In this document: one piece after another, positions 1-8,928 of the stretch
Layout: every line of letters starts with the position of its first letter
How positions within the stretch are numbered: position 1 is the stretch's first letter
Assembly (NCBI RefSeq): GCF_029029505.1
Contig: NZ_JAKJSD010000007.1
Span: 124,001 to 188,000 of the forward strand
From: Ancylomarina sp. DW003
GTDB lineage: Bacteria; Bacteroidota; Bacteroidia; Bacteroidales; Marinifilaceae
DNA: 64,000 nt
Reading direction: 5' to 3'
Notes under the pieces: model-generated
The model's database searches: none
The model's input: only the letters and a program-made list of their open reading frames with translations
Told to the model about the DNA's origin: nothing
Position numbers and translations under genes: made by a program

Positions 1-25
1 CGAATTGTTAAAAAGCTAATAATAT

Positions 26-202
26 ATGAAATATATACCTTACATTTTAGCTCTAATGGGAGCTATCATTTTAATCACCGACATATTTGATTTGTATGTG
101 CTTAATAAGTGGGTTTCTATTTCTGGCTACATATTCATGTGTGCAGCTATACTGATGTTTAAATACTGTCCGTGTCATAGAAAAGAAGAAATGAGTGAAT
201 AA
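26..202 (+). CDS. small hydrophobic membrane protein
   Basis: A 58-residue reading frame runs from an ATG at 26 to a TAA at 200-202. It has a hydrophobic stretch at about residues 5-20 and a second at about 32-46, ending in a short Cys/Lys/Arg/Glu-rich tail (CPCHRKEE). This predicts a tiny protein with one or two membrane segments. A hairpin terminator follows 38 bases later, which supports it as a real transcribed gene. I do not recognise a family. The true start could lie upstream of the window edge. Confidence 0.5.
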   Translation: MKYIPYILALMGAIILITDIFDLYVLNKWVSISGYIFMCAAILMFKYCPCHRKEEMSE

Positions 203-240
203 GGAGAGTTGCCATAGTGCGAATTAATATAAAAGATCAA

Positions 241-266
241 GAGCCACAATCATAGAATTGTGGCTC
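241..266 (+). terminator. hairpin terminator after small membrane protein
   Basis: Perfect 10-bp inverted repeat GAGCCACAAT / ATTGTGGCTC with a 6-base loop, followed by a weak T-rich stretch. It is placed correctly to end the small gene at 26-202. Confidence 0.6.
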
Positions 267-437
267 TCGTTCTTTGAGGTTTTAATTCGATTTATTTCTT
301 TTGCGACTCATAAAAATCTCAAGAGAAGTTTCCCCTTCTAGTTTCTGAGCAGAGTCGAAGAGTAGGGAACTTGCGGGTTGGAACAAGTCTTCTCTAGCTG
401 AGAGTCAGGACAAGAGATTGAAAAAAATAAAGGGATG

Positions 438-734
438 TTAATGATGTGACCATGGCGTTTTAACTTGCCTGATTTTATTATTCTCATCACGAAACTGAGG
501 AACAGAGCAATGAATATAGCAAGGTAATTGGAAGAGGCTTTTGTAACGAAAGCTACGATCAATAAAACTGTTTATCTCAGCTTCCGAACCATTTTCATAA
601 ACAAATGTATTCTTTCTGGTATAGCATGCAGATATATGAAGTGTTTGCGAATCTTCTCCAGAAAATTTAATAGCCATAACTTCCCAATTATTAGGTAAGT
701 CTAAAGCCAAGCGTATTAATTCTATACTATTCAT
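438..734 (-). pseudogene. ISL3-like transposase N-terminal fragment, degenerate
   Basis: A 98-residue frame on the minus strand resembles the N-terminal region of ISL3-family (IS1096/IS1165-type) transposases. It shows an aromatic/basic block (RSFRYKSLFQLPCYIHC), then VPQF and KTPWS, in the place of the family pattern '...VPRV.C..HG...V.VPWA'. Most zinc-binding cysteines of that pattern are missing. The frame stops right after the PW motif, and no DDE catalytic domain follows in any frame. I read it as a decayed insertion-sequence remnant; an unrelated small protein is possible. Confidence 0.45.
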
Positions 735-787
735 ACTAGATTGTGATTTAAATGCAACTTATCTGTTTGCAGTGATATGAAATAAAT

Positions 788-812
788 CAGACCCGTTAGA
801 ACAACGGATCTG
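788..812. terminator. hairpin terminator below the porin gene
   Basis: Inverted repeat CAGAcCCGTT / AACGGaTCTG with one mismatch and a 5-base loop. It lies 73 bases past the end of the minus-strand porin gene, with T-rich flanks on both strands. Confidence 0.55.
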
Positions 813-884
813 TTCTTTCTATTTACCTAAAAAAGTTATACATACCGTCTGATAACTCTTGTTTTTAATTTGTAATTCAGATAT

Positions 885-2129
885 TTAGAAAGTATATTTT
901 ACATGTAAAAGTAATCTTGTACTGCTTATAAGGTCGGTATCAGCGACAGTTCCATCGACTTGAGTTGTACCATAAGTCGCTCCTGTATAGATGATTTCAC
1001 CGCCAAACTTCATTTTCCCTGATAAAAATTCAATGCGAGGAGCAATTTGGCAGAGGTGATCAATATTCGATCCTCGACTGTACAATCCTATAAATTTACC
1101 ATCAGATCCTTTAGCTAAATTGTCGTCAGCACCTAAATTTTTAGAGTAACTAAGGTTTAAGCCATAACGAACATTCCCTGTTGTTGTAAACAAATCTGAA
1201 GTCAAATTCATAGTTGAGACATTGGTATATTCGTAATCGCCATTAGCTTTTACATTTTTCACTCCGTAGCCACCAATCATGAAAAAATTAAACATGTTCT
1301 GACCGTAGATACCTTGCAGATTCCATTTCAACTTTTTCCCTGTTACGCCTAACCAAGTGTTAAAGTAGTAACTACCTAGTGTTTCATCCGTTTTAACTCC
1401 ATTCATATTTACGGTAAGTGGTTTAAGCGTTTTATAACCAGCCGTAAATCCAAGTTCCAATCCTTTGGTTAAATTCGTTTTAATTTGAGCTGTGAACTCA
1501 GGAATACTTGATTGTTGAGCATATTTAACACTTGCGCCATCAGGCCCCGAACTTTTAAAATCCATTTCGGATAAAGCTGCAAAACTCAAAGTTGTGTAAC
1601 CATCTAACTTACGAGTATAGCGCAATTGAGGTGCACGATTCAATATACCAAAAGGAATACCTGCTCCCCAGTGTAATACACGAGGAAAAGCTGAAGGCAC
1701 AAACATAGGATGCCAGAATTTACCAGCAAGTAGTTGGTCTTTTTCCCAATCTAACTTGATAAAAGCATGACGTAGACGGAATAGGCCTGTTTTATCGTTC
1801 GAAGTGCCTACAAAATCGCCTTCGATCACAGCAGATCCTTTTGCTCCAAAGGCTTCGAATCCAGAAGCTGTAGCACGCAAACGAGACTGCACGGTTGTCA
1901 TGAAAAAGGCTGATTGATCATTCAGATCATTCCCTTCAGAATCTAATAACTCATTAGCAGGGTACAATAGAATTGCACCATCGCGTGAATTAACCGTTTT
2001 ACGTGTATCGAAATAACTTTCAGCTGCAACGAAACCACTTAATTTAATTTTTACTTTTTTCTCCTGTGCTTTGGCTGAGATTCCTGTTAGAATCAAGGCC
2101 AGCATGCATATAAAATATCTCGTTTTCAT
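885..2129 (-). CDS. outer-membrane porin, DcaP-like beta-barrel
   Basis: A 414-residue protein with a signal peptide ending near residue 21 (ISAKA before QE). A long alternating beta-strand sequence rich in aromatic and Gly residues follows, and the protein ends in a terminal Phe (VKYTF), typical of outer-membrane barrels. The sequence around residues 95-165 (GDFVG, RLRHAFIKLDW, GKFWHPMF) resembles DcaP-like and other putative porins of Bacteroidota. It lies 36 bases downstream of cstA on the same strand and may be co-transcribed, supplying outer-membrane entry for the substrate of that transporter. The substrate cannot be read from the sequence. Confidence 0.75.
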   Translation of the reverse strand: MKTRYFICMLALILTGISAKAQEKKVKIKLSGFVAAESYFDTRKTVNSRDGAILLYPANELLDSEGNDLNDQSAFFMTTVQSRLRATASGFEAFGAKGSAVIEGDFVGTSNDKTGLFRLRHAFIKLDWEKDQLLAGKFWHPMFVPSAFPRVLHWGAGIPFGILNRAPQLRYTRKLDGYTTLSFAALSEMDFKSSGPDGASVKYAQQSSIPEFTAQIKTNLTKGLELGFTAGYKTLKPLTVNMNGVKTDETLGSYYFNTWLGVTGKKLKWNLQGIYGQNMFNFFMIGGYGVKNVKANGDYEYTNVSTMNLTSDLFTTTGNVRYGLNLSYSKNLGADDNLAKGSDGKFIGLYSRGSNIDHLCQIAPRIEFLSGKMKFGGEIIYTGATYGTTQVDGTVADTDLISSTRLLLHVKYTF

Positions 2130-2165
2130 TGTTTATTAGTTTTATAGATGTTTAGGTTTGTTTGG

Positions 2166-3614
2166 TTATGCACTCACTTTTGCTTCTTTTAATACAGGCT
2201 TATTTTTCTGATTCACCACATATAAAAAGATAGATAAGGTTGCAATCGTCGTAAGAATACCCACCGTGTAAGCAATAGTTTGTGACAGGTGGAAACCTTC
2301 GGGTGCAATAAGAATATAGGTCGTTACAACAGCTGTCATAAAAGTAGCAGGTATGGTTGCGAACCAATGGCTACGGCCTTTAGTCACCATATACATGGCA
2401 GCCGTCCACAATACGATAGTAGCAAGGGTTTGGTTTGCCCATCCAAAATATCTCCAGATAATGGCAAAGTTGACTTGAGTTAATAAAAACCCGATTACAA
2501 ATAAAGGAAGGGTAATAGCCAAACGCTGAATGAGCTTCTTTTGAGAATAACCAAAAGAGTCAGCAATGGTTAAACGAGCCGAACGGAAGGCTGTGTCGCC
2601 AGAGGTAATAGGAGCAGCAACAACACCAAAGATTGCTAGTACGCCACCAATTTTACCCAATAGGCTACCGCAAATTTCATTCACAACCCAGGCTGCATTA
2701 TGCCCTGTTTGTCCCATGGTTTCTCCCAATTCGCGAACGCCACCAAAGAAAGTCATGGCAGCGGCTGCCCATATCATAGCAACAATACCTTCAGAAATCA
2801 TGGTTCCGTAAAAAATCTTTCTTCCTTGTTTTTCGTTTGTCATACAACGAGCCATTAGTGGCGACTGTGTAGCGTGAAAACCAGATATGGCACCACAGGC
2901 AATCGTAATAAACAACATAGGAAAAACAACAAATTTGGATGGGTTAGCGTGCATATTTGAAAGGTTGCTTCCTGTTAGTTCAGGAATGCTGTGATCTCCC
3001 AAAATTAAAGCACCGGCAATACCGAAAGCCATAACCAGCAGTGAGATACCGAAAATAGGATATATCTTACCAATCAACTTATCAATTGGAATCATAGTAG
3101 CTAACAGATAGTATAAGAAAATACCACCAATCAATATAGAAACATTAACACCTGTTAAGCCCGTAAGAATGGCAGCAGGTCCTTTTATAAAGACAACACC
3201 TACAAGTACCAATAGGATAACAGAAAAAACACGCATGAATTTCTTGAAACCTGTTCCCAGATATTTCCCGACAACCTCAGGAATACTAGCTCCTCCGTGA
3301 CGTACCGAAAGCATACCTGAAAAGTAATCGTGAACGCCACCGGCAAAAATACAACCAAGAACAATCCATATAAAAGCAATTGGTCCCCAAAGGGCTCCCG
3401 CAATAGCACCAAAGATTGGTCCTAAACCGGCAATATTCAGGAATTGAATCAAGAAGATCTTTTTCCAGTTCATAGGGACGAAATCGACACCATCTTGTTT
3501 TGCAATAGCTGGTGTAACAAGGTCAGGATCGACCCCGAATTTTTTCTCAACAAATTTTCCGTAAATCAGATACCCAAGAACAAGGGCAGCGATACTTAAA
3601 ATAAAAGTTATCAT
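2166..3614 (-). CDS. cstA: CstA-family peptide/pyruvate transporter
   Basis: A 482-residue polytopic membrane protein of the carbon starvation protein A family, in the short form common in Bacteroidota (the E. coli protein is about 700 residues). Family signatures include N-terminal FVPMNWKKIFLIQFLNIAGLGPIFG (residues about 45-70), a GGVHDYFSGMLSVRHGGASIPE segment, GFHATQSPLMARC near the middle, and SGDTAFRSARLTIAD. Members import peptides or pyruvate in a cation-coupled manner. The upstream region carries a triple alternating ATGGGT/ACCCAT element, and the next gene upstream is a LuxR-type response regulator. This resembles the control of CstA/BtsT-like carriers by two-component systems. Confidence 0.9.
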   Translation of the reverse strand: MITFILSIAALVLGYLIYGKFVEKKFGVDPDLVTPAIAKQDGVDFVPMNWKKIFLIQFLNIAGLGPIFGAIAGALWGPIAFIWIVLGCIFAGGVHDYFSGMLSVRHGGASIPEVVGKYLGTGFKKFMRVFSVILLVLVGVVFIKGPAAILTGLTGVNVSILIGGIFLYYLLATMIPIDKLIGKIYPIFGISLLVMAFGIAGALILGDHSIPELTGSNLSNMHANPSKFVVFPMLFITIACGAISGFHATQSPLMARCMTNEKQGRKIFYGTMISEGIVAMIWAAAAMTFFGGVRELGETMGQTGHNAAWVVNEICGSLLGKIGGVLAIFGVVAAPITSGDTAFRSARLTIADSFGYSQKKLIQRLAITLPLFVIGFLLTQVNFAIIWRYFGWANQTLATIVLWTAAMYMVTKGRSHWFATIPATFMTAVVTTYILIAPEGFHLSQTIAYTVGILTTIATLSIFLYVVNQKNKPVLKEAKVSA

Positions 3615-3921
3615 ACTTGTCTTATTTAGTTTGTAAATAGCTCTTTATAAAGTGAATCGAATCACTACAAACAAAACAAGCCGATTTGGCAAGAGTAGAA
3701 AAGGTGGAAAAAACCTATTTATTCATGAAAGAATACCCATTTCAAGATGGGTGAAAAGACCCATTTTTTTCCTGATAAAAAACACAAACACCTAAACACA
3801 AGCTATATGCATTCATTATTTTGAATGTATCCACACAGTAGAAAACGTTTGCATAAACTAAAAAACCTTAATTTTTGTGAAAATTATTTTCCTTCGCTGA
3901 AGGTTATAAACGATTAAAATA
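3615..3921 (-). other. intergenic region upstream of cstA
   Basis: 307 bases without a gene, between the response regulator stop and the cstA start. It contains the triple alternating half-site element at 3735-3764, a small GTGAaTCGAaTCAC quasi-palindrome near 3652-3665, and a CCTTC/GAAGG mini-hairpin at 3891-3903 that may weakly terminate the regulator operon. It is the likely cstA promoter region. Confidence 0.6.
3735..3764 (-). promoter_or_regulatory. triple alternating ATGGGT/ACCCAT element before cstA
   Basis: Three 6-base half-sites at exact 12-base steps: ACCCAT (3735-3740), ATGGGT (3747-3752), ACCCAT (3759-3764), each separated by 6 bases, with a T-run at 3764-3770. Each neighbouring pair forms an inverted repeat, so the element can be read as an operator for a dimeric regulator or as two mutually exclusive hairpins. 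The adjacent response regulator (3922-4563) is the natural candidate binder; that link is inference. Confidence 0.5.
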
Positions 3922-4563
3922 TCAGACCTCAATAATCTTATTTCTCACGGCATACATCACCAATGAAGTTGAATTGGGACAGCCCGTTTTACTTAAAAGG
4001 TTGGAACGATGGCGATCAACCGTGCGATGGCTTATAAATAGTTTCTCGGCAATATCTGTATTACAATAGCCTTCACAAATCAACTTTAAAACTTCCAGTT
4101 CGCGTTGGGTTAGTTTAACCACCTCTGTTTGAAATTGCTTTTGCTTCTTCTTATCCAAAATCCCAACCAAAAGTTCTTGTGAAAAATAGGTTCCACCATT
4201 AATAACGGCCTGCAATGCAGCATTTAATTCTTCAACACCTGAATTCTTGAGAAGAAATCCCTGAACACCAGCATCAACCATCTGATCGTAATATTCCTCT
4301 TCCCCATGCATGGAAAGAACAATAATTTTAAGCTTTGGGTAAAGCTTTAGAGCCGCACAAGTAGCTTCCAAGCCATTCATCTCGGGCATATTAATATCCA
4401 TTAAAACGATATCAATTATATCATTGGCCGCTAAATTGAGAAATTCCAGACCATTGGAAGCTTCGCCCACTACTTTAATTTCGGGAATATCGTTAAGCAG
4501 AAAACGTAATCCACTACGAAACATTTTATGATCGTCAACCAGGGCCAGCCTATATTCTTTCAT
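3922..4563 (-). CDS. LuxR/NarL-type response regulator
   Basis: A 213-residue two-domain regulator. The receiver domain covers residues 1-120, with acidic residues D10/D11, phospho-acceptor D56 in LMDINMPEMNG, and the conserved Lys in LLKNSG. The C-terminal LuxR helix-turn-helix covers about residues 148-208 (LTQRELEVLKLICEG, SHRTVDRHR). It lies 32 bases downstream of the sensor kinase gene, and the two form an operon on the minus strand. It probably acts on the cstA promoter immediately downstream. Confidence 0.9.
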   Translation of the reverse strand: MKEYRLALVDDHKMFRSGLRFLLNDIPEIKVVGEASNGLEFLNLAANDIIDIVLMDINMPEMNGLEATCAALKLYPKLKIIVLSMHGEEEYYDQMVDAGVQGFLLKNSGVEELNAALQAVINGGTYFSQELLVGILDKKKQKQFQTEVVKLTQRELEVLKLICEGYCNTDIAEKLFISHRTVDRHRSNLLSKTGCPNSTSLVMYAVRNKIIEV

Positions 4564-4595
4564 TCTCTTTTATTTAGGGTATTCTATATCAATTA

Positions 4596-7145
4596 TTATT
4601 CTGCAGATTCCAACTTGACTGAAAGTACAGCCATCATACCTCCATTTGCAGGGTTACTCTTAATTTTATGCGTTCCATTTAAAGAACGAACCCGACTCAA
4701 AATATTGTAGAGTCCCATTCCATTAGCCTTGTCTGATTCCAGTTTTCGAGTATCAAAACCAATGCCATCATCAATATAAATCAATTTAAGCTCATCTTTT
4801 TCATGGGAGAGGTTAATTTCAATATTCTCGGCCTTAGCATGCTTAATCGTGTTATGAATCAGTTCCGTTACCACTCTGTATATAACGACTTCAACCTGTT
4901 CGTTAAGGCGTTTGTTTAAATTCTCAGCCTGAAAGCTAATATTTATTCGTTCTGAAATCTGTAATTTTTTGGTAAAGGAATCAATAGCCTTTTCCAGTCC
5001 AAAATCGCTTAAGATATGCGGACTTAAATTATTCGAAATTTCCTTAATACTGACCAATGCTTCGTTTACAGCCTCACGTGATACTTTAATAATACTTTCT
5101 TTTTTATCCGATTCATCGGTTTGCTTGAGAGCCGAAAGATAAAGATTTATGCTGGAAAGTAAAGGTCCTATTGAATCATGCAAGTCCTTCGCAAAACGTT
5201 TACGTTCCGTTTCTTCAGTTTCAATCACAGCATTCAATACTTTACGTTCCGTTTCCTGACGCTTGCTAATATCTCTCACCACAACCAATATTAACTGATC
5301 TTCTTCCAACTCAATCAAACTTAAATTCATCTCAACTGGAAAAGTAGAGCCATCAGATCGTTTTTGAATGGATTCCATGCTGATTGAACTTTTATCTGAA
5401 CTTAGTGTATTCCAGTAATCCTCTAGTTTTGAAGCTGAATACTTACAGTCCAGATCTGCAAAATTCATTTGCATCAATTCGTTGTGACTAAAAGCCAAAC
5501 TCTGACAAGCCGATGAATTGGCATCGATAATCTTACCTGTGAAATCATGAATTAAAATCTCATCAGCAGCCTGTTCAATCAACGATCGCCAACGTTTCTC
5601 AGAGGCCCTAATCTGTTTTTCGTCTTCTTGAATTTGTTCCTCAGCCAACTTCCGTTGTGTAATATCAGTCAAAGTGCCTACCATATTTACAGGCGCATTT
5701 TCATCGTCTCTATCCAGAATCTTACCTTTTCCCTTGTACCACTTCCATTCCTGTTTTGCATTACGCAATCGAAATACAACCTCAAAAGTTTCCGTTTTAC
5801 CTTTTAAATAATCTAATCGCTTGTCTTCTACATTTTTTTGATCGTTGGGGTGTATGTGAGCGTATACAAATTCTAATGTATTCTTAACCCGATCGGGGTC
5901 ATAACCCAAATTCAACCAGATTTGTTTACTGAAAGTTAAACGTTCCGAATTAAAATTGTGTTCCCAAACGCCATCAGAATTAGAATCTAACATTCTCAAC
6001 AGACGGGTTCTGTTAACTTTTAAATCCTTATTAATAGCAAGTAGTCTATTTTCATTACGTTTTCGGATGTATCGGGCATAGAATATGATTAAGACAATCA
6101 AAAGTGAAAATATGAATGTCAATAACAGATAGGTTTTATTTTTTTCAATAAAAGTAGGTGGTAAATGAATAATACGACTTCCTTCGGGTAACTGATTGGT
6201 TTTAATGCCAAATCGCTGCATCTGATTGTAATCAAAAATCAAACTATTGTAACCTGTAGTTACGTGAGGAATCTGATTGATATCTTCTCCATTGATCACT
6301 CTTAAGGCGATTTGAGCTGATAATTTTCCTTGTTCAAAACCACTGGTTAACATGCCACCGACAATTCCTTCATCCAAATAAAATACCCAGGAACTATAGA
6401 TGGGTAGTTGAGTAGCCTCTCGAATAATCTCAATATTTTCCTGATATGAAATATAATTTCCCTCTTTGTCTTTACTGAAATTCAGAAGTAAAATGATATT
6501 CGATTTGTCCAATTGTTTCACCTTATTCACAAGCTCGTCAATGGATAGATTCTCCAGAAAAATCAGATTAACATCTGTATCGATTTCGGGCCAAAAAGAT
6601 TTAATGTGATTCCGATTGATGATGGCTGAGGTGGTTTGGTTATCGTTAATTACAACAAGGTTCTTTGCTTTGGGATGCAAACGGAGAGCTTCCTGAATGG
6701 TTCGCTTAAAATCGATAAACTCGGTTACCCCGGTTACATTAGTCATTCCTTCAATCAAACTTTCATCGAATTGATCAATTGAAGCAAAAACAACAGGAAT
6801 ATTATTAAAGTAAATATCTTGATACCTACGGGTGAATTCCAGGGCATTATTGTCCGAGGCAATAATAACTTCAAAGGGAATAGCATGGTGTTTTAGTTCA
6901 TAAAACTTGGCAAATTCTTCCAAATAAGCCGGATCTGAATTCCGCTTGGAATCCATATATTCAAATTGCACTTCCAAATTATCGTACTGATTGAAGATGG
7001 ATTGCATGCCACTGGTAATATTGTCTGTCCAGTTTAAACCCTGATGGTAAGAATGCAGAACCAAAACCTTTTTTTTTCTTGCTCCAACTGGATTAACAAG
7101 AAAGAATAGACACAAGAGTAATAAGAGGTGATGTTGAAATTTCAT
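4596..7145 (-). CDS. sensor histidine kinase with ABC-substrate-binding-like periplasmic domain
   Basis: An 849-residue inner-membrane sensor. The start at 7145 is preferred because it begins a clean signal peptide (MKFQHHLLLLLCLFFLV); an upstream ATG at 7166 would add seven residues. Residues about 28-320 resemble the ABC_sub_bind family (VLVLHSYHQGLNWTDN, FEVIIASDNNALEF, NVTGVTEFIDF, PIYSSWVFYLDEGIVGG). One membrane helix follows at about 340-360, then two PAS domains, then a HisKA_3 dimerisation helix (KDLHDSIGPLLSS) and a HATPase domain (HNTIKHA, DDGIGFD, GMGLYNI). HisKA_3 kinases pair with LuxR-type regulators, and one follows directly. The sensor domain suggests detection of a small exported ligand; 5-oxoproline or peptides would fit the neighbourhood, but this is a guess. 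Confidence 0.88.
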   Translation of the reverse strand: MKFQHHLLLLLCLFFLVNPVGARKKKVLVLHSYHQGLNWTDNITSGMQSIFNQYDNLEVQFEYMDSKRNSDPAYLEEFAKFYELKHHAIPFEVIIASDNNALEFTRRYQDIYFNNIPVVFASIDQFDESLIEGMTNVTGVTEFIDFKRTIQEALRLHPKAKNLVVINDNQTTSAIINRNHIKSFWPEIDTDVNLIFLENLSIDELVNKVKQLDKSNIILLLNFSKDKEGNYISYQENIEIIREATQLPIYSSWVFYLDEGIVGGMLTSGFEQGKLSAQIALRVINGEDINQIPHVTTGYNSLIFDYNQMQRFGIKTNQLPEGSRIIHLPPTFIEKNKTYLLLTFIFSLLIVLIIFYARYIRKRNENRLLAINKDLKVNRTRLLRMLDSNSDGVWEHNFNSERLTFSKQIWLNLGYDPDRVKNTLEFVYAHIHPNDQKNVEDKRLDYLKGKTETFEVVFRLRNAKQEWKWYKGKGKILDRDDENAPVNMVGTLTDITQRKLAEEQIQEDEKQIRASEKRWRSLIEQAADEILIHDFTGKIIDANSSACQSLAFSHNELMQMNFADLDCKYSASKLEDYWNTLSSDKSSISMESIQKRSDGSTFPVEMNLSLIELEEDQLILVVVRDISKRQETERKVLNAVIETEETERKRFAKDLHDSIGPLLSSINLYLSALKQTDESDKKESIIKVSREAVNEALVSIKEISNNLSPHILSDFGLEKAIDSFTKKLQISERINISFQAENLNKRLNEQVEVVIYRVVTELIHNTIKHAKAENIEINLSHEKDELKLIYIDDGIGFDTRKLESDKANGMGLYNILSRVRSLNGTHKIKSNPANGGMMAVLSVKLESAE

Positions 7146-7315
7146 AGGACAGCTGCCTTTAGTCATGATGAATTACTGCAAAATTGATAGATACAATAAT
7201 TTCGACCTGCACAATTTACTAAAGCCCCAATTTAAATGCAAATAACGAGATCGCTCTACACAGGTTTTAGATACTTCTTTTTATAATGAGGAGAAAGGTT
7301 TGGCTCTTTTTGACC

Positions 7316-8260
7316 TTATTTCAATAGCTCCTGACGTATTCGATGTTTCTCAATTAAGATGTTTTGAGCTTTTTCCAAACTGACTTCTTTAAATGTGATT
7401 TTATCTCCGGGTTTCATTTGCCCCAATAGGGGAAGGTCGGCAGCAATCACATTGGCTATTTTGGTATAACCGCCTACAGTCTGATGATCTGCCATCATGA
7501 TAATGGGTGCACCATGCCCAGGGACTTGAATAGCTCCTGTGCTAATGCCTGATGAAATAATATCAGCTCCATCGGTGTGTTCAATCTTAGCGCCACTTAG
7601 TCGATAACCCATTCTGTCACTTTGTGCACTTACTGTATAGGTAGAACAAAGAAAACTTTTAATACCTTCTTGTGTGAAGCGTCTCACTTCAGCACCTGCA
7701 GTAATTCTGATTGACGTATTATTTGAAAAATCGGATATTAAAGCTTGTGGTAATCGTCTTTTAATTTGCTTACCAGATTCATTCACTTCTATCTCATCAC
7801 CAGAGGCCAAAGCTTTGCCTTCAAAACCACCAAACTTACCTCTCAGGTAGGTCGATTTACTAGCCATCAAATCAGGGATATTGAATCCACCTGCAATAGC
7901 CAGATAAATACGACAACCAGCTTGTACATTACCCATCTCGAGCTTGTCACCAGTTTTCACTTGTAGGCTACGATTCATCTCAGCAAACTCACCATTTATC
8001 TTAGCCTGAACTTTTGCACCACAAAGAGCAATAGTTGTACCACAATTGAATTCCAAGCTAGCACCAATAATGGTTGATTCAATGCAAGCTTCATTGGATG
8101 AATTACCCACACACCAGTTGGCAAATTGAAGGGCATCTGTATCCATGGCACCTGCTACTGGCATGCCATATTGCTGGTAGCCATACCGTCCCGCATCCTG
8201 AATGCTGGAAAGTAGGCCAGGGTTTAGTATTTTAATCGTTCCCATGTTAGTCGTTTTCAT
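7316..8260 (-). CDS. pxpC: 5-oxoprolinase subunit C (biotin-dependent carboxyltransferase-like)
   Basis: A 314-residue protein of the PxpC/KipA family. Near the N-terminus it shows the diagnostic NPGLLSSIQDAGRYGYQQYGMPVAGAMD, and later SDRMGYRLSGAKI, GAIQVPGHGAPIIMMADHQTVGGY and IANVIAADLPLLGQ. With PxpA and PxpB it performs ATP-dependent ring opening of 5-oxoproline to glutamate. The start used here overlaps the end of pxpB by 14 bases; an alternative ATG at 8245 (MGTIKI) would avoid the overlap. It is the last gene of the Nramp-pxpA-pxpB-pxpC operon. Confidence 0.93.
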   Translation of the reverse strand: MKTTNMGTIKILNPGLLSSIQDAGRYGYQQYGMPVAGAMDTDALQFANWCVGNSSNEACIESTIIGASLEFNCGTTIALCGAKVQAKINGEFAEMNRSLQVKTGDKLEMGNVQAGCRIYLAIAGGFNIPDLMASKSTYLRGKFGGFEGKALASGDEIEVNESGKQIKRRLPQALISDFSNNTSIRITAGAEVRRFTQEGIKSFLCSTYTVSAQSDRMGYRLSGAKIEHTDGADIISSGISTGAIQVPGHGAPIIMMADHQTVGGYTKIANVIAADLPLLGQMKPGDKITFKEVSLEKAQNILIEKHRIRQELLK

Positions 8261-8927
8261 TCATTTTGTGATAGTCTTCTTCGGATATGGGATAGAACTT
8301 TAAATAATCGCCCGCCTGAATTAAAAACTCAGGTTTCCTGTCGGGATCGAACAGGCGGAGAGGGGTTCTACCAATCACCTGCCAACCTCCCGGGCTATCA
8401 ATGGGATAAATACCTGTTTGTTGGGATGCAATACCAACTGATCCTGCTAAAATCTTCTGACTTGGAACCTCTTTGCGAGGCGTTGCTATTTGGGGATTCA
8501 TACCACCCAGATAGCAAAAACCTGGTGTAAAGCCTAGCATATACACTAAGTATTTATTCTCAGAATGTGCCTTAATGATTTCTTGCTCACTCATTTTGGT
8601 ATGCGACTGAACCGCTTGTATATCTTCACCAAAGGGCTGACCGTAAAGCACGGGTATTTCAATGGTTCGTGCTTCAGGTATGCTGATGTCTTTTATGTTT
8701 TCAGCAATTTGTTTGAGTTGGTGCAATAGAGCTTTGTACTGAATGATTAATGGATCGTAAAGCACCATCAAATCGGAATAGGAAGGAATGCACTCTATCA
8801 CACCTTTAATTTTCTTCTCGTTAAAGGCAATAAAATAGGCTCGTAAATCTCTATTAATTTCTTCCGAAATTTCATCTCCAAACTTGACAAGGAAAGCCGA
8901 ATCGCCCGAAGGAATGTAGTCTATCAT
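8247..8927 (-). CDS. pxpB: 5-oxoprolinase subunit B (KipI-like)
   Basis: A 226-residue PxpB/KipI-family protein. Family features are the N-terminal GDSAFLVKFGDEIS, the central VLYGQPFGEDI, the strongly conserved YMLGFTPGFCYLGGMNP, then PRKEVPSQKILAGSVGIASQQTGIYP and SPGGWQVIGRTPL. It forms a complex with PxpC and, with PxpA, cleaves 5-oxoproline. The start lies 1 base after the pxpA stop, and the end overlaps pxpC, so translational coupling is likely. KipI-type proteins inhibit a sporulation kinase in Bacillus, but the operon context points to the oxoprolinase role. Confidence 0.93.
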   Translation of the reverse strand: MIDYIPSGDSAFLVKFGDEISEEINRDLRAYFIAFNEKKIKGVIECIPSYSDLMVLYDPLIIQYKALLHQLKQIAENIKDISIPEARTIEIPVLYGQPFGEDIQAVQSHTKMSEQEIIKAHSENKYLVYMLGFTPGFCYLGGMNPQIATPRKEVPSQKILAGSVGIASQQTGIYPIDSPGGWQVIGRTPLRLFDPDRKPEFLIQAGDYLKFYPISEEDYHKMNEND

Positions 8928-8928
8928 A

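Noticed and set aside
345-361. CTGAGCAGAGTCGAAGA, resembling short dispersed repeats of Bacteroidota genomes
   Set aside because: Only one clear copy is present in the window and the resemblance is from memory.
3200-3412. Frame inside cstA coding for a hydrophobic peptide
   Set aside because: It is an overlapping shadow of a strongly conserved membrane protein gene.
3747-3770. Simple plus-strand terminator (ATGGGT hairpin plus T-run) before cstA
   Set aside because: No plus-strand gene ends there, and the third half-site at the same spacing suggests an operator or switch instead.
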